A stretch of DNA of 64,000 nt, taken from the NCBI RefSeq assembly GCF_014203855.1, contig NZ_JACHJV010000001.1, forward strand, positions 6,882,001 to 6,946,000, read 5' to 3'. Positions 10,201 to 17,634 of the stretch are shown here, in pieces. How positions within the stretch are numbered: the stretch's first letter is position 1; every line of letters starts with the position of its first letter. The notes beneath the pieces were generated by a model. That model was not told the DNA's origin. It saw nothing but the letters and a program-made list of their open reading frames with translations, and did not search any database. Made by a program: the position numbers and the translations under genes. The DNA comes from Kitasatospora kifunensis (GTDB lineage: Bacteria > Actinomycetota > Actinomycetes > Streptomycetales > Streptomycetaceae).

Positions 10201-11607
10201 CGGGCCCAGCACGGTGCTGCACAGGGCGTCCGGGGTGGCGGCCTCGTCCAGGCCGTCGATCAGGACGGTCAGCGGCCGCTCACGGCCGGCGAGGGCGGCC
10301 AGCAGCTCGCTCGGGGTGCTCGCGTGCACCCGGCCCGCCGCGGCGAGCGCGCTCATCACCTGATCGTCCGTCAAGGTCTGTGCGTAGACGGTGACATCGA
10401 CCAGTCGGGCGGCCTGGAAGGTCTGCCGCGACAGTCCGAGGGCTCCCCAGGGCACGCTGAGGCGCACCTCCGGGTGGGCCATGGCGGCGATCAGGCCCAG
10501 CACGGCGGTCTTGCCCGATCCCGGGCCCGCGGTGACGGCCAGGGCGGTCGGCGTGCCCGGTACCGTCGGTGTGCCCGGTGTGCCCGGTGTGCCCGGTGTG
10601 CCCGGTGTGCCCGGTGTGCCCGGTACGGTCGGTGTGCCGGGCGGCTGCGTCGGCTGGGTGAGCCAGTCGGTGATGTCGGCCAGGGTGGTGCGGCGTCCCG
10701 CGAACCACCAGCCCCGCGCGCCGGGTTGGTCCATCGCGAGCCCGTTGCTGCTGTAGCCCATCGCGCGGACGAGCATCCGGCTGTTCAGCTCGATGTGGCG
10801 CCGGTCGGCTTCCTGTTGCCAGGCGATGTCCTGCTGCATGGCCAGGTCGAGGTCGGTCAACCGGTGGTCGTGGCGGGGGTTGGGCAGGAAGGGCGGTGCC
10901 TCGCCTGTGAGGCCGGCCTGGGTCAGGCCGATCCGCTGGTGGCCCGGAGTGGCGTTCATCCGCTGCACCACGGCTTCCAGGGCCAGCGCGGCCGGTCCGT
11001 GGCCCGCGGTGGCCACGTCGTCCACCGCCTCGCGCAGCATCCGCGGGAAGAAGCCGGTCCGCGCCTGTTCGAGCGGCTGGGCGGAGGAGACGATCACCAG
11101 GCCGGAGCCGGCGCTCGCCCCCCACCGGTGGCTCATCCGCTCCAGGGCGGCGGCGGTGACCTCGTTGCCGCCCTGGCCGGAGTAGCAGGTGTCCAGCATG
11201 AGCAGCAGCCGCCGCACCTCGGTGCCCGCCAGCACCTTGTGGGCCAGCCTCTCGGTGGCCAGCGCGTCGGCGAGGTCCTCGGGGTCGCTGTCGTGGGTGA
11301 GCAGGACGTGGCCGCCGCCCTGGTCCTCCTCGAGCACCTCGCCGTGGCCCGCCAGGTAGAGCGCGATCAGGTCGTCCTTGCGGCGTTCGGGGGACTTGCA
11401 GAACGCCCGCAGCCGCTCCAGGAGCTGATTCTCGGTCGGATCCAGGCCCAGGTCGCTGACGTGCTGGTAGCCGAAGCGGCCGGTGAACAGGTCGATGATC
11501 TCCTGGCGGGCCTCGACCAGGCCGGGGCGGTCCCAGGTCGGCGCGTTCCGGTAGTGGGCGACGGCGGCGGCGATCAGGAACCGGCGCGGCCCCGGGTCAG
11601 GAGGCAC
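7285..11607 (-). CDS. caspase-like protease / NACHT ATPase / WD40 protein
   Basis: The 1440-residue protein has three parts. An N-terminal caspase-like (C14) domain carries the catalytic dyad His88 (LYLAGHGE) and Cys141 (MLDTCYSGQGG). After a PGT-repeat linker (about 323-353) comes a NACHT/STAND ATPase with Walker A AGPGSGKTAVL near 360-370 and Walker B LTVLIDGLDEA near 446-456. The C-terminus holds 13 complete WD40 repeats of exactly 45 residues plus a degenerate last unit, enough for two seven-bladed propellers. This is the architecture of regulated conflict or programmed-death effectors: repeats sense, the ATPase switches and the protease executes. Its ATG overlaps the end of the upstream hydrolase gene by 11 bp, so the two are probably translationally coupled. 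Confidence 0.92.
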   Translation of the reverse strand: MPPDPGPRRFLIAAAVAHYRNAPTWDRPGLVEARQEIIDLFTGRFGYQHVSDLGLDPTENQLLERLRAFCKSPERRKDDLIALYLAGHGEVLEEDQGGGHVLLTHDSDPEDLADALATERLAHKVLAGTEVRRLLLMLDTCYSGQGGNEVTAAALERMSHRWGASAGSGLVIVSSAQPLEQARTGFFPRMLREAVDDVATAGHGPAALALEAVVQRMNATPGHQRIGLTQAGLTGEAPPFLPNPRHDHRLTDLDLAMQQDIAWQQEADRRHIELNSRMLVRAMGYSSNGLAMDQPGARGWWFAGRRTTLADITDWLTQPTQPPGTPTVPGTPGTPGTPGTPGTPGTPTVPGTPTALAVTAGPGSGKTAVLGLIAAMAHPEVRLSVPWGALGLSRQTFQAARLVDVTVYAQTLTDDQVMSALAAAGRVHASTPSELLAALAGRERPLTVLIDGLDEAATPDALCSTVLGPLITHAAGRIRLLLGTRPHLLSRLGLRREEQIDLDAERYADPEAVLTYTMRNLLQAGSAYRELALATMRPIAAAVAEAAGQSFLVARLAANTLVAEPQIPDADDPRWRQGLPRHADQAMAADLGRRLGPDAGRAADLLRPLAYAQGQGLPWEDLWAPLAAAIAGRPYTDQDIRWLREAAGSYVVEAVEDDRSAYRLYHLALAEHLQSGVDAMAVHAAFTHVLTERVPYGMDGTRDWSHAHPYTLRYLATHAVRGDLLDQVLADPEYLVHADPDGLTPHLPAAAEEAARLAAAVYRTSIGAHRPATPSRRRQILALDAARYNAPALLASLNSKAAPGTWQPLHATGGNLSAALRNTLTGHTNRVYAVACAEHRGRSLAVAGSAEGTARIWDLSTGARVGQALTGHSGGIHAVACSTLDGRPVAVTASQDGTARIWDLTTSAPIGQPLTGHTASVYAVACTWLDGRPVAVTASRDRTARVWDLATGAPIGRPLTGHTEGIHAVACTQLYGRPIAVTASDDRTVRVWDLTTGDPIGRPLTGHAGSVHGVACTRLKGRPVAVTGSFDRTARIWDLTTGSPIGRPLTGHTSPVDAVACGSLDGFPVAVTGAEDGTARIWDLTTGSPIGKPLTGHTSWVHAVACTTLDGSPIAVTGSGDNTVRVWDLTTGQTLGQPLVHYRKQIKAVACTELQGRPVALSASRDRTARIWDLATGHPVGEPLAGHSGSVQAVACAHLEARPVAVTASSDHTGRIWDLTTGAPIGQPLVGHTGTVYAVACTWMDGRPVAVTGSRDRTARLWSLATGHPVGQPLTGHTDRVSAVACTELDGRSIAVTASYDHTARIWDLTTGTPIGRPLTGHTNWVHAVACTTLDGRPIAVTASQDGTARIWDLTTAAPIGQPLVGHTGSVYAVTCATLGGRPTAITASQDGTARSWDLVSRTCSTVLDLPAPSLGLAFAAPDLLVCTFGSDLVTFRRRA
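7384..9138 (-). repeat. 13 tandem 135-bp WD40-coding units
   Basis: This stretch of the caspase-NACHT gene consists of 13 in-phase 135-bp units, each coding 45 residues. A consensus unit contains LTGHT, AVACTxLDGRPVAVTAS and DGTARIWDLTTGxPIGxP. Units are highly similar in DNA as well as protein, with differences concentrated at the residues just after GH and around the DxT turn, which are expected to lie on propeller surfaces. This suggests recent duplication or gene conversion. Confidence 0.9.
10568..10621 (-). repeat. 6 x 9-bp repeat coding a Gly-Thr-Pro linker
   Basis: Six copies of GGTGTGCCC (plus-strand reading) lie inside the caspase-NACHT gene and encode a GTP-type tripeptide array within a Pro/Gly/Thr-rich linker between the protease and the ATPase. 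Because the unit is a multiple of three, copy-number change would alter linker length without breaking the frame. Confidence 0.85.
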
Positions 11608-12469
11608 CCAGGCCCCCGGAGATCGCCGCCCCGGTCGAGCGGTCGGTGAGGTAGCAGGTGGCGTCGTGGGCGTGCGGGCCGTTGTCCACCAGCACCGAGC
11701 GCACCCGTGCGCCGAAGGCCGGTCGAAGGTCCTTCACCAGGGCGACCACATCGCCGCGGTCGGCCAGGTTCGTCCAGACCAGGTCGTCTGCTGCCACAGG
11801 TGTGGTGGTGGCCGCCGGCCAGCGGCCGGGCTCGGGCTGTAGGCGCTCCAGGACCATCGGGATGCCCAACGGCGAACCCAGCGTCACCAGCGCCCGGACC
11901 CGGTGCCCCGGCAGCGCGCACAGCGCCTCGTACGCCACCACCGACCCCAGCGAGTGGCCGACCAGCACCCGGGTGTCGTCGCCGATCAGGGAGGTGACCC
12001 GGTCCCGGGCCGCCTGACGCAGTTGATCATCCGTCAGATAACGGCGCACCTGCTTCAGGTCGAAGACCAGGGAACGCAGTGCGAGGTCGGAGAAGAACCG
12101 CGACGCGGACAGGGCGCGCAGGGCGGCCTGCGCCGAGCGTGGCGTGCGGGCCAGGGTGTCAGCGCCGGGCGGCACCACCCGCTCGTCCAGCTCCGCCGCC
12201 GCCTGCCACCAGGCGAGCAGCAGCTCCTCCTCGAAGCCCGGCTCGACATCGGCCGCCGTGTAGCGTGGATCACCGACCGCCAGCAGGTGCCCGGGCGGCC
12301 GGAACAGGTCGCCGTAGAAGCCCATCGCCAGCTCCTCCGGCGCCAGTTCGGGGCCGCCCGCGCGGCGCACACCGTCACGCAGCGCCGGATACCAGTCCTT
12401 GAGCAGGCTGCCCTCGCCCAGGAGCTGCTTGCCTATCCCGTGCACCCCGACCACCAGCGCCACAGTCAC
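11597..12469 (-). CDS. alpha/beta hydrolase, partner of the caspase-NACHT protein
   Basis: The 290-residue protein starts at a GTG at 12469 (a second GTG lies at 12463). The N-terminus VALVVGVHGIGKQ gives the first beta strand and oxyanion region. The nucleophile elbow is VLVGHSLGSVVAYEAL (GHSLG). It resembles the lipase/hydrolase domains that accompany STAND ATPases in actinobacteria. Its stop codon overlaps the start of the caspase-NACHT-WD40 gene by 11 bp, so it is the first gene of a two-gene operon. No signal peptide is visible. It could be a second effector (esterase or lipase) of the same conflict module; the substrate is unknown. Confidence 0.85.
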   Translation of the reverse strand: MTVALVVGVHGIGKQLLGEGSLLKDWYPALRDGVRRAGGPELAPEELAMGFYGDLFRPPGHLLAVGDPRYTAADVEPGFEEELLLAWWQAAAELDERVVPPGADTLARTPRSAQAALRALSASRFFSDLALRSLVFDLKQVRRYLTDDQLRQAARDRVTSLIGDDTRVLVGHSLGSVVAYEALCALPGHRVRALVTLGSPLGIPMVLERLQPEPGRWPAATTTPVAADDLVWTNLADRGDVVALVKDLRPAFGARVRSVLVDNGPHAHDATCYLTDRSTGAAISGGLGAS

Positions 12470-12734
12470 CCCCGCGTCCGTCCCCACAGACCAGTTGAAC
12501 CACCGCTGCCCAACTCTAGGCGCATCGTGGGCAGCTGGGTGCACAGTGCGGCACACGGCCGGCGGCGAACGGCCGTGCAGGGGAAAGTCCGCAAAATCTT
12601 CGTCTCTGTGCCGTGTCCCCGGGCGGCTTGCCCGGCGCTGCGGCGAACCCTTGCCGGCATGGCTACCAGCACAGTTCCCGACGCCTTCGTGCCGGCGGCG
12701 GCCCGCCGGAGTTCTCGGCGCCTCCGGGGGTGAG

Positions 12735-12917
12735 CTGCACTGCTTGGGTTCGGAGTCGGTGCAGGCCTCGCGCGTGATCTCCTCGCAGCGCTGCAGTATG
12801 GCGTCGGTGAACGCCTTCCGCCGGTCCTTGGTGATGAAAGACCAAGTGGACGTGCGGGTTGTGGACGACGTGGCGTCCGGTGCGTACGTCGGGGTTCGGG
12901 TTCCATCTTGGTGACGT
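12735..12917 (-). pseudogene. tnpA: decayed IS200/IS605 tnpA (Y1 transposase) remnant
   Basis: The reverse strand reads SPRWNPNPDVRTGRHVVHN, HVHLVF, then after a one-base frame change ITKDRRKAFTDAILQRCEEI and TREACTDSEPKQ. This matches the first 60 or so residues of IS200-type TnpA. The frame change is explained by one extra T at about 12838-12840. The rest of the protein, including the HUH metal motif and catalytic Tyr, is absent. It is divergent from the intact tnpB beside it, so the element can no longer transpose itself. Confidence 0.75.
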
Positions 12918-12940
12918 GAACCGAATGTTGGAGTGACCGG

Positions 12941-14263
12941 GTGAGCACGGAGTGTGCATGGGAGAAGCGGCAGTTCGGGCATCGCGCCCGACTGGCGCTG
13001 ACGCCCGTTCAGGTCCGGGTCATGGACGACCAGGCCCATGCCGCCCGGACGATGTGGAACTGCCTGCACGACTGGTGGACGATGCTCCCGAAGGAGCGCC
13101 GTTCGCTGGCCGCCGCTGATGCGGCGATCCGCCAGGCCCGTCAGGAGATCGACTGGCTCGGCGTTCTCCCGGCGCAGGCCGCGCAGGCCGTGTTGAAGAC
13201 GTACCTCCAGGCGTGGCGGAACTGCTGGGAAGGCCGGTCGGGCGTACCGAACTTCAAGACCCGCATCCGCACGGTCATGTCCGTAGACGTTCCGCAGGGA
13301 CGGGATTTGAACGTCACCCGCGTGCACCGCCGCTGGGGGATGGTCAGCATTCCCAAGGTCGGCAGGGTCCGGTTCCGTTGGACCCAAGACCTCCCGGTGG
13401 GCAAGCGGGCCGATGCCGACAATCGGATCACCGGCGCGCGAATGGTCAAAGACCCGTTGGGCTGGCACATCGCCTTCCGGATCCAGACGCGGGAGTCGAA
13501 GCCCGTACCGCACACTGGTCCCGAGGTTGGCATCGACCTGGGTGTGAACGTGCCTCTGGCCCTGTCCGATGGCAACCACCAGAATCACGGACGTGCTCCG
13601 CGCCTGCCGGACGGTACGGCCGACCGCGACAAGTGGCTGAACCCCGACGAAAAGGCGAAGCTGCTGCGCTTGGAGCAGCGCGCAGCCCAGCGCCGGGCTC
13701 ACCGTGGACCCGGCGAGAAGACCTCCCGCCGCCTGCACCACACCTACGACCAGATTAAGCAGCTGCGCGCAAGAGCCACGCGCCGCGCCGCTGACTGGCA
13801 GTGCCAGACCACCACGGCCATCGCCAAGCAGTACGGCACCGTTGTGGTGGAGCAGTTGCAGATCACGAACATGGTCACGTCAGCCAGGGGCACCATCGAG
13901 GAACCCGGCACGAACGTCGCGCAGAAGTCAGGCCTGAACCGCTCCATCGCCCAGGAGGCGTGGGGCCGCACCGTGACCATGCTCGCGTACAAGACCGCCA
14001 GATGCGGCGGCACCTTCGCCAAGGTCCCCGCCCCCGGCACCTCCAGGCGCTGCTCGATGTGCGGTCACACCACACCCGGCAGCCGGGAGACACAGGCCCT
14101 GTTCGTGTGCAAGAACCCCGGCTGCGGCTGGATCGGCAACGCTGACCACAACGCCGCCCGTAACGTCTTGCACCTGTACCGGATGGGCCACGCGCTCATC
14201 CCGGCTGCCGGGAGGGCAGTCGTCAGGCGCGCCAAGCGCGTCAAGCCCGCTGCCGCAAGGTAA
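12941..14263 (+). CDS. tnpB: TnpB RNA-guided nuclease of an IS605-type element
   Basis: The 440-residue protein starts with GTG. The RuvC-like catalytic residues are present: first Asp in EVGIDLGVN (about residue 199), Glu in VVVEQLQITNM (about 303) and last Asp in GNADHNAARN (about 401). A four-Cys zinc ribbon (CSMCGH, then VCKNPGCGW) lies between Glu and the last Asp. TnpB proteins are nucleases guided by an RNA from the 3' end of their own gene, and help retain the transposon. The gene looks intact, but the accompanying tnpA is a remnant. The gene ends just before a hairpin likely to mark the element's right end. Confidence 0.93.
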   Translation: MSTECAWEKRQFGHRARLALTPVQVRVMDDQAHAARTMWNCLHDWWTMLPKERRSLAAADAAIRQARQEIDWLGVLPAQAAQAVLKTYLQAWRNCWEGRSGVPNFKTRIRTVMSVDVPQGRDLNVTRVHRRWGMVSIPKVGRVRFRWTQDLPVGKRADADNRITGARMVKDPLGWHIAFRIQTRESKPVPHTGPEVGIDLGVNVPLALSDGNHQNHGRAPRLPDGTADRDKWLNPDEKAKLLRLEQRAAQRRAHRGPGEKTSRRLHHTYDQIKQLRARATRRAADWQCQTTTAIAKQYGTVVVEQLQITNMVTSARGTIEEPGTNVAQKSGLNRSIAQEAWGRTVTMLAYKTARCGGTFAKVPAPGTSRRCSMCGHTTPGSRETQALFVCKNPGCGWIGNADHNAARNVLHLYRMGHALIPAAGRAVVRRAKRVKPAAAR

Positions 14264-14265
14264 GC

Positions 14266-14302
14266 AGGAATCTCCCGGCCCCGGCCGGGAGGGCACTTCA
14301 AG
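14266..14302 (+). other. probable right end / omega-RNA 3' scaffold of tnpB element 1
   Basis: Three bases after the tnpB stop comes GGAATC, a stem-loop (CTCCCGGC at 14272 pairing with GCCGGGAG ending at 14291), then TCAAG at 14298-14302. The second tnpB in this window is followed by the same order: GGAATC, hairpin, GGGAGG and TCAAG. By analogy with IS605 elements the hairpin and the following cleavage tetranucleotide define the right end, with guide sequence lying immediately outside. The exact boundary is inferred. Confidence 0.55.
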
Positions 14303-14563
14303 ATCCCGCGAACACGATCACCTTGGACAAGCTGCCGGGCTTCCTGTGGCCGTAGGTCCTGCTGGCCCGACTGCTGGGCTTTCGCTCCTGGGCGTTACCG
14401 CAGGCGGTCCGTGCTCTCGGTACTGGTGCTGTTCCGGGCCGTCCGACTGCGGTCCGGGCCCACTGCGCCGCCGTGCCGCCCACCGACTACGACCAGCCGC
14501 CGACGGCCGCGCAGACGCTGTACCGCTGTGGCGGGTGAACGGGACAGGCGGTCTGACGATGCG
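14303..14563. other. no gene recognised
   Basis: This is about 260 bp between the tnpB right end and the NUDIX gene stop. Short open frames exist on both strands but have no recognisable family and no Shine-Dalgarno. If the tnpB element is active, its guide would read from the first 15-20 bases here. Confidence 0.5.
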
Positions 14564-15040
14564 TCAGATATCGGACGTGGTGCGGTAGGAGAAGACACCC
14601 GGGGGCAGCGGTGCGGGGTCGGGGAGCCAGTGCCCGAGGACCCAGGCGGACGGCCCGAACATCGGCTCCGGCAGCGCCGTCAAGGCCACGCGCTCCCAAC
14701 CGCCGCAGGCGTGCGGCTCGGTGACCTCGGCCACCGCGTCGCTCGGCGGTGCCAGCACCGCGGCGGTCAGCCGGGGCCGGTCCGCCAGGTGGTCGAGGAT
14801 CACCCCGAGTACCCGCATCTGCTCGGCGGGCAGCTGGATCCCGGTCTCCTCTGCCAGCTCGCGGGCCGCCGCCTGTTCGAACGACTCCCCGGGGTGATCC
14901 ACCTTGCCGCCCGGCAGGCTCCAGGTCGGCGGCTCGCCGGTGACGGTCCGGCGGCCGACCAGGACGCCGCGCCCGTCCAGCGTGGGCACAATCACACCCG
15001 CGCCGATCAGGGGGGTGGCGGGGGCAGGGTGCGGACTCAC
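14564..15040 (-). CDS. NUDIX hydrolase
   Basis: The 158-residue protein contains a complete NUDIX box, GGKVDHPGESFEQAAARELA followed by EETGIQL, which matches GX5EX7REUXEEXGU. The start is a GTG at 15040 forming a GTGA overlap with the stop of the upstream SDR gene, so it is probably translationally coupled. Longer readings of the frame only run antisense to the SDR coding sequence. It hydrolyses a nucleoside-diphosphate-linked compound; the substrate is not deducible. It probably acts in the cytoplasm. Confidence 0.9.
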   Translation of the reverse strand: MSPHPAPATPLIGAGVIVPTLDGRGVLVGRRTVTGEPPTWSLPGGKVDHPGESFEQAAARELAEETGIQLPAEQMRVLGVILDHLADRPRLTAAVLAPPSDAVAEVTEPHACGGWERVALTALPEPMFGPSAWVLGHWLPDPAPLPPGVFSYRTTSDI

Positions 15041-16578
15041 CACGCCGAGGGCTCGAAGTCCTTGAGGAAGCAGCCGTAGAGGTCCTCGCCGCGCTCGCCG
15101 CGCACGATCGGGTCGTAGACCCGGGCGGCGCCGTCCACCAGGTCCAGCGGCGCGTGGAAGCCCTCGTCCGCCAGCCGCATCTTGTCGGGGTGCGGCCGCT
15201 CGTCGGTGATCCAGCCGGTGTCCACGGCGGTCATCAGGATGCCGTCGCTCTCCAGCATCTCCTTGGCGCTGGTGCGGGTCAGCATGTTCAGCGCGGCCTT
15301 GGCCATGTTGGTGTGCGGGTGGCCCGCACCCTTGTAGCCGCGGCTGAACTGGCCCTCCATCGCGGAGACGTTCACCACGTACTTGCGCCGCGCCGGGGAG
15401 GCAGCCATCGCCTTGCGCAGGCGGCTGACCAGGATGAACGGCGCCGTCGAGTTGCACAGCTGCACTTCGAGCAGCTCGATCGGGTCGACCTCGCTGACGG
15501 TCTGCACCCAGCTGTTGGAGTCGGCCAGGTCCGGGACCAGGCCGCCGGCGTCGATCGCCGTACCCGCCTCGATCCGGGCCGGCGAGGCGGACCCGCTGAC
15601 CAGCGCCAGCGAGGTGACCTGCTCGGCGCTGAGCGCCTCGCGCTGACCACTGGCCTGGCCCGGCAGCGCGGGCCGGTCGACGCTGCCGCTGCCGAAGGTG
15701 CCGATCACCTCGCTGGCCGGCAGCTGCCCGGCGGGCAGCGGCGCCGACTCGGCGGCGACCAGCTCCGCGTAGGCGGCGGGGGAGCGGCGCACGGTCTGCG
15801 CGGCGTTGTTGATCAGGATGTCGAGCGGACCCTCGGCGGCCACCGAGTCGGCGAGCGCGACCACCTGGGCGGGGTCGCGCAGGTCGATGCCGACGATCTT
15901 CAGCCGGTGCAGCCAGTCGGCGCTGTCCGGCATCTCCTTGAAGCGGCGGATCGCGTCCTTCGGGAACCGGGTGGTGATGGTGGTGTGGGCACCGTCACGC
16001 AGCAGGCGCAGCGCGATGTACATGCCGATCTTGGCGCGGCCACCGGTGAGCAGCGCCCGGCGTCCGCTCAGGTCCGTCGAGTCGTCCCGCTTCGCCTGGC
16101 TGGAGCGGGCGCAGCTCGGGCAGAGCTGGTGGTAGAAGGCGTCGACCTCGACGTAGCGGGTCTTGCAGATGTAGCAGGACCGGGGGCGCTGCAGGACCCC
16201 GGCGATCTCGGCGGTGGTCGGGGTCGACAGGCCGAAGACGCCGGCGGTCTCGTCGTCGATCCGGCCGGGCGCGCCGGTCGCGGTGCGGGAGGTCACCGCC
16301 CGGTCGTTCGCGGTCTTGGCGGCGCGGACCTCCTGGCGGCGGCGCTGCTTCACGGTGCGGAAGACACCCGCCACGGCCCGCCGGATGGTGATCGCGTCCG
16401 GGTGGTCGACCGGGAGGGTGTCCAACTCGGCGAGCACCTCAAGGCAGAAGCTCAGGCGCTCGGGGTCGATGCCCGAGCCGTAGTCGATCACCTCGTCGGC
16501 GTCGGTGGTCGTGCCGGTCGGCATCGGGTCGTCGATCGGCCCCCGCCGGTCGTGCCGCTGCTCCTCTGCCGTCGTCAT
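15037..16578 (-). CDS. large SDR-family protein with zinc ribbon
   Basis: The 513-residue protein starts at ATG 16578. An N-terminal domain of about 160 residues ends in a zinc ribbon (SCYICKTRYVEVDAFYHQLC, PSCA). It is followed by an SDR Rossmann fold: ALLTGGRAKIGMYIALRLL for the dinucleotide, DILINNAAQ, NVSAMEGQFS. The usual active-site YxxxK appears as THMAK-like H-T-N-M-A-K, so Lys is kept but the catalytic Tyr position is Thr. It is therefore an atypical SDR, possibly binding NAD(P) without classical carbonyl reduction. It is coupled to the downstream NUDIX gene by a 4-bp overlap. The exact role is unknown; this fused form is common in streptomycetes. Confidence 0.8.
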   Translation of the reverse strand: MTTAEEQRHDRRGPIDDPMPTGTTTDADEVIDYGSGIDPERLSFCLEVLAELDTLPVDHPDAITIRRAVAGVFRTVKQRRRQEVRAAKTANDRAVTSRTATGAPGRIDDETAGVFGLSTPTTAEIAGVLQRPRSCYICKTRYVEVDAFYHQLCPSCARSSQAKRDDSTDLSGRRALLTGGRAKIGMYIALRLLRDGAHTTITTRFPKDAIRRFKEMPDSADWLHRLKIVGIDLRDPAQVVALADSVAAEGPLDILINNAAQTVRRSPAAYAELVAAESAPLPAGQLPASEVIGTFGSGSVDRPALPGQASGQREALSAEQVTSLALVSGSASPARIEAGTAIDAGGLVPDLADSNSWVQTVSEVDPIELLEVQLCNSTAPFILVSRLRKAMAASPARRKYVVNVSAMEGQFSRGYKGAGHPHTNMAKAALNMLTRTSAKEMLESDGILMTAVDTGWITDERPHPDKMRLADEGFHAPLDLVDGAARVYDPIVRGERGEDLYGCFLKDFEPSAW

Positions 16579-16742
16579 GCCTTCGCCGCTTCCTTGATCG
16601 CTGAACCTTGCCGGATGTACCCCGTGAACTCTACGGAGTGGCTGGGAGAGGGCCAAACGGGGTGCCCGTCGCGGGGCCCGTCGTGCCCCTGCACCCGCTT
16701 GCCACGGCCGCGCCGGTGCGCTACCCCGCCACGCCCGCCGCG

Positions 16743-16806
16743 CCGCTGTACTGCCGCGCCGCTGTACTGCCGGACCGCTGTACTGCCGCACCGCTGTACT
16801 GCCGCT
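16743..16806. repeat. 4 x 16-bp tandem repeat
   Basis: The core CCGCTGTACTGCCG starts at 16743, 16759, 16775 and 16791, a strict 16-bp period with one or two changes per unit. It lies in the 235-bp gap between the SDR start and the methyltransferase stop, hence in the SDR upstream region. No function is evident; slippage or a repeated binding site are possible. Confidence 0.85.
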
Positions 16807-16813
16807 CGGCCCC

Positions 16814-17494
16814 TCAGGCCGACGGCCTGCGCGCCAGCAGTGCGGCCTGCGGCACCTTCTCCGTCACGCCGGGCTCGCGCGCCAGCCGGGCGGTCACCTC
16901 GAAGCCCGCCTCGCGCAGCAGCTCGGCGATCCGGTCGGGCGACCAGCGCCGGAAGTCCAGCGACGCCGGCAGGCCCGGCCACTCCAGGTGCCGGGGCTCG
17001 TCGCCGACCTGGAAGGCGACCAGCAGGTGGCCACCGGGCACCAGCACCCGGTGGAACTCGCTCAGCACCAGCGGCAGCCGCTCCGGCGGCGTGTGGATGA
17101 TCGAGTACCAGGCGACGACCCCGGCGAGTGAGCCGTCCGCCAGGTCCAGCCCGGTCATCGAGCCCTCCTCGAACCGCAGCCCCGGGTGCGTCTGCCGGGC
17201 CAGCTCGACCATCGCCGGCGAGAGGTCGACACCGAAGGCGTTCAGCCCGAGCGAGTTCAGGTGCGCGGTGATCCGTCCCGGGCCGCAGCCGAGGTCGGCC
17301 ACCGGTCCGGAGCCGTCGGCCAAGCCGTCGGCCAGCACGAGCTCGGCGAACACGGCGAGCATCGCGCGGTCCAGCGGCTTGCCGGCGAGCTCGGCGTTGA
17401 AGCGCTCGGCGTACTCGGCCGCGACGGTGTCGTAGAAGGTCCGGGTGGCCTGCAGATAGGTCGGGTCGGGCAGCTGCAGTTGAGGATCGGTCAT
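16814..17494 (-). CDS. class I SAM-dependent methyltransferase
   Basis: The 226-residue protein starts at ATG 17494 with AAGGGA upstream; an in-frame extension to 17611 is less likely. Motif I VADLGCGPGRIT binds SAM, and NAFGVDLSPAMVELAR gives the acidic ribose contact. A short family hallmark SIIHTPPERLPLVLSEFHRV follows, typical of small Methyltransf_11/25 proteins in actinobacteria. The substrate is unknown. A tnpB element starts 140 bp upstream in the opposite direction. Confidence 0.88.
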   Translation of the reverse strand: MTDPQLQLPDPTYLQATRTFYDTVAAEYAERFNAELAGKPLDRAMLAVFAELVLADGLADGSGPVADLGCGPGRITAHLNSLGLNAFGVDLSPAMVELARQTHPGLRFEEGSMTGLDLADGSLAGVVAWYSIIHTPPERLPLVLSEFHRVLVPGGHLLVAFQVGDEPRHLEWPGLPASLDFRRWSPDRIAELLREAGFEVTARLAREPGVTEKVPQAALLARRPSA

Positions 17495-17634
17495 CAGGAT
17501 CCCTTCGTGGATACCCTGGCTCCAGCCGGGGAGGAAACGGGTCAGGTGCAGGCAGGCCGCCGTCAAGGCGACATGCTCTATCGGTAGATGATGACCGGTC
17601 AGATCCACCAAAGAGTGGTGCTAGTGTGTGATCC

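Noticed and set aside
14346..14588. An 80-codon plus-strand frame after the tnpB right end
   Set aside because: No Shine-Dalgarno and no family; Arg/Ala/Gly-rich composition typical of chance. Kept only as an empty interval.
15154..17100. A 648-codon plus-strand open frame
   Set aside because: It is antisense to the SDR gene and neighbouring methyltransferase, with no recognisable domain and no start signal.
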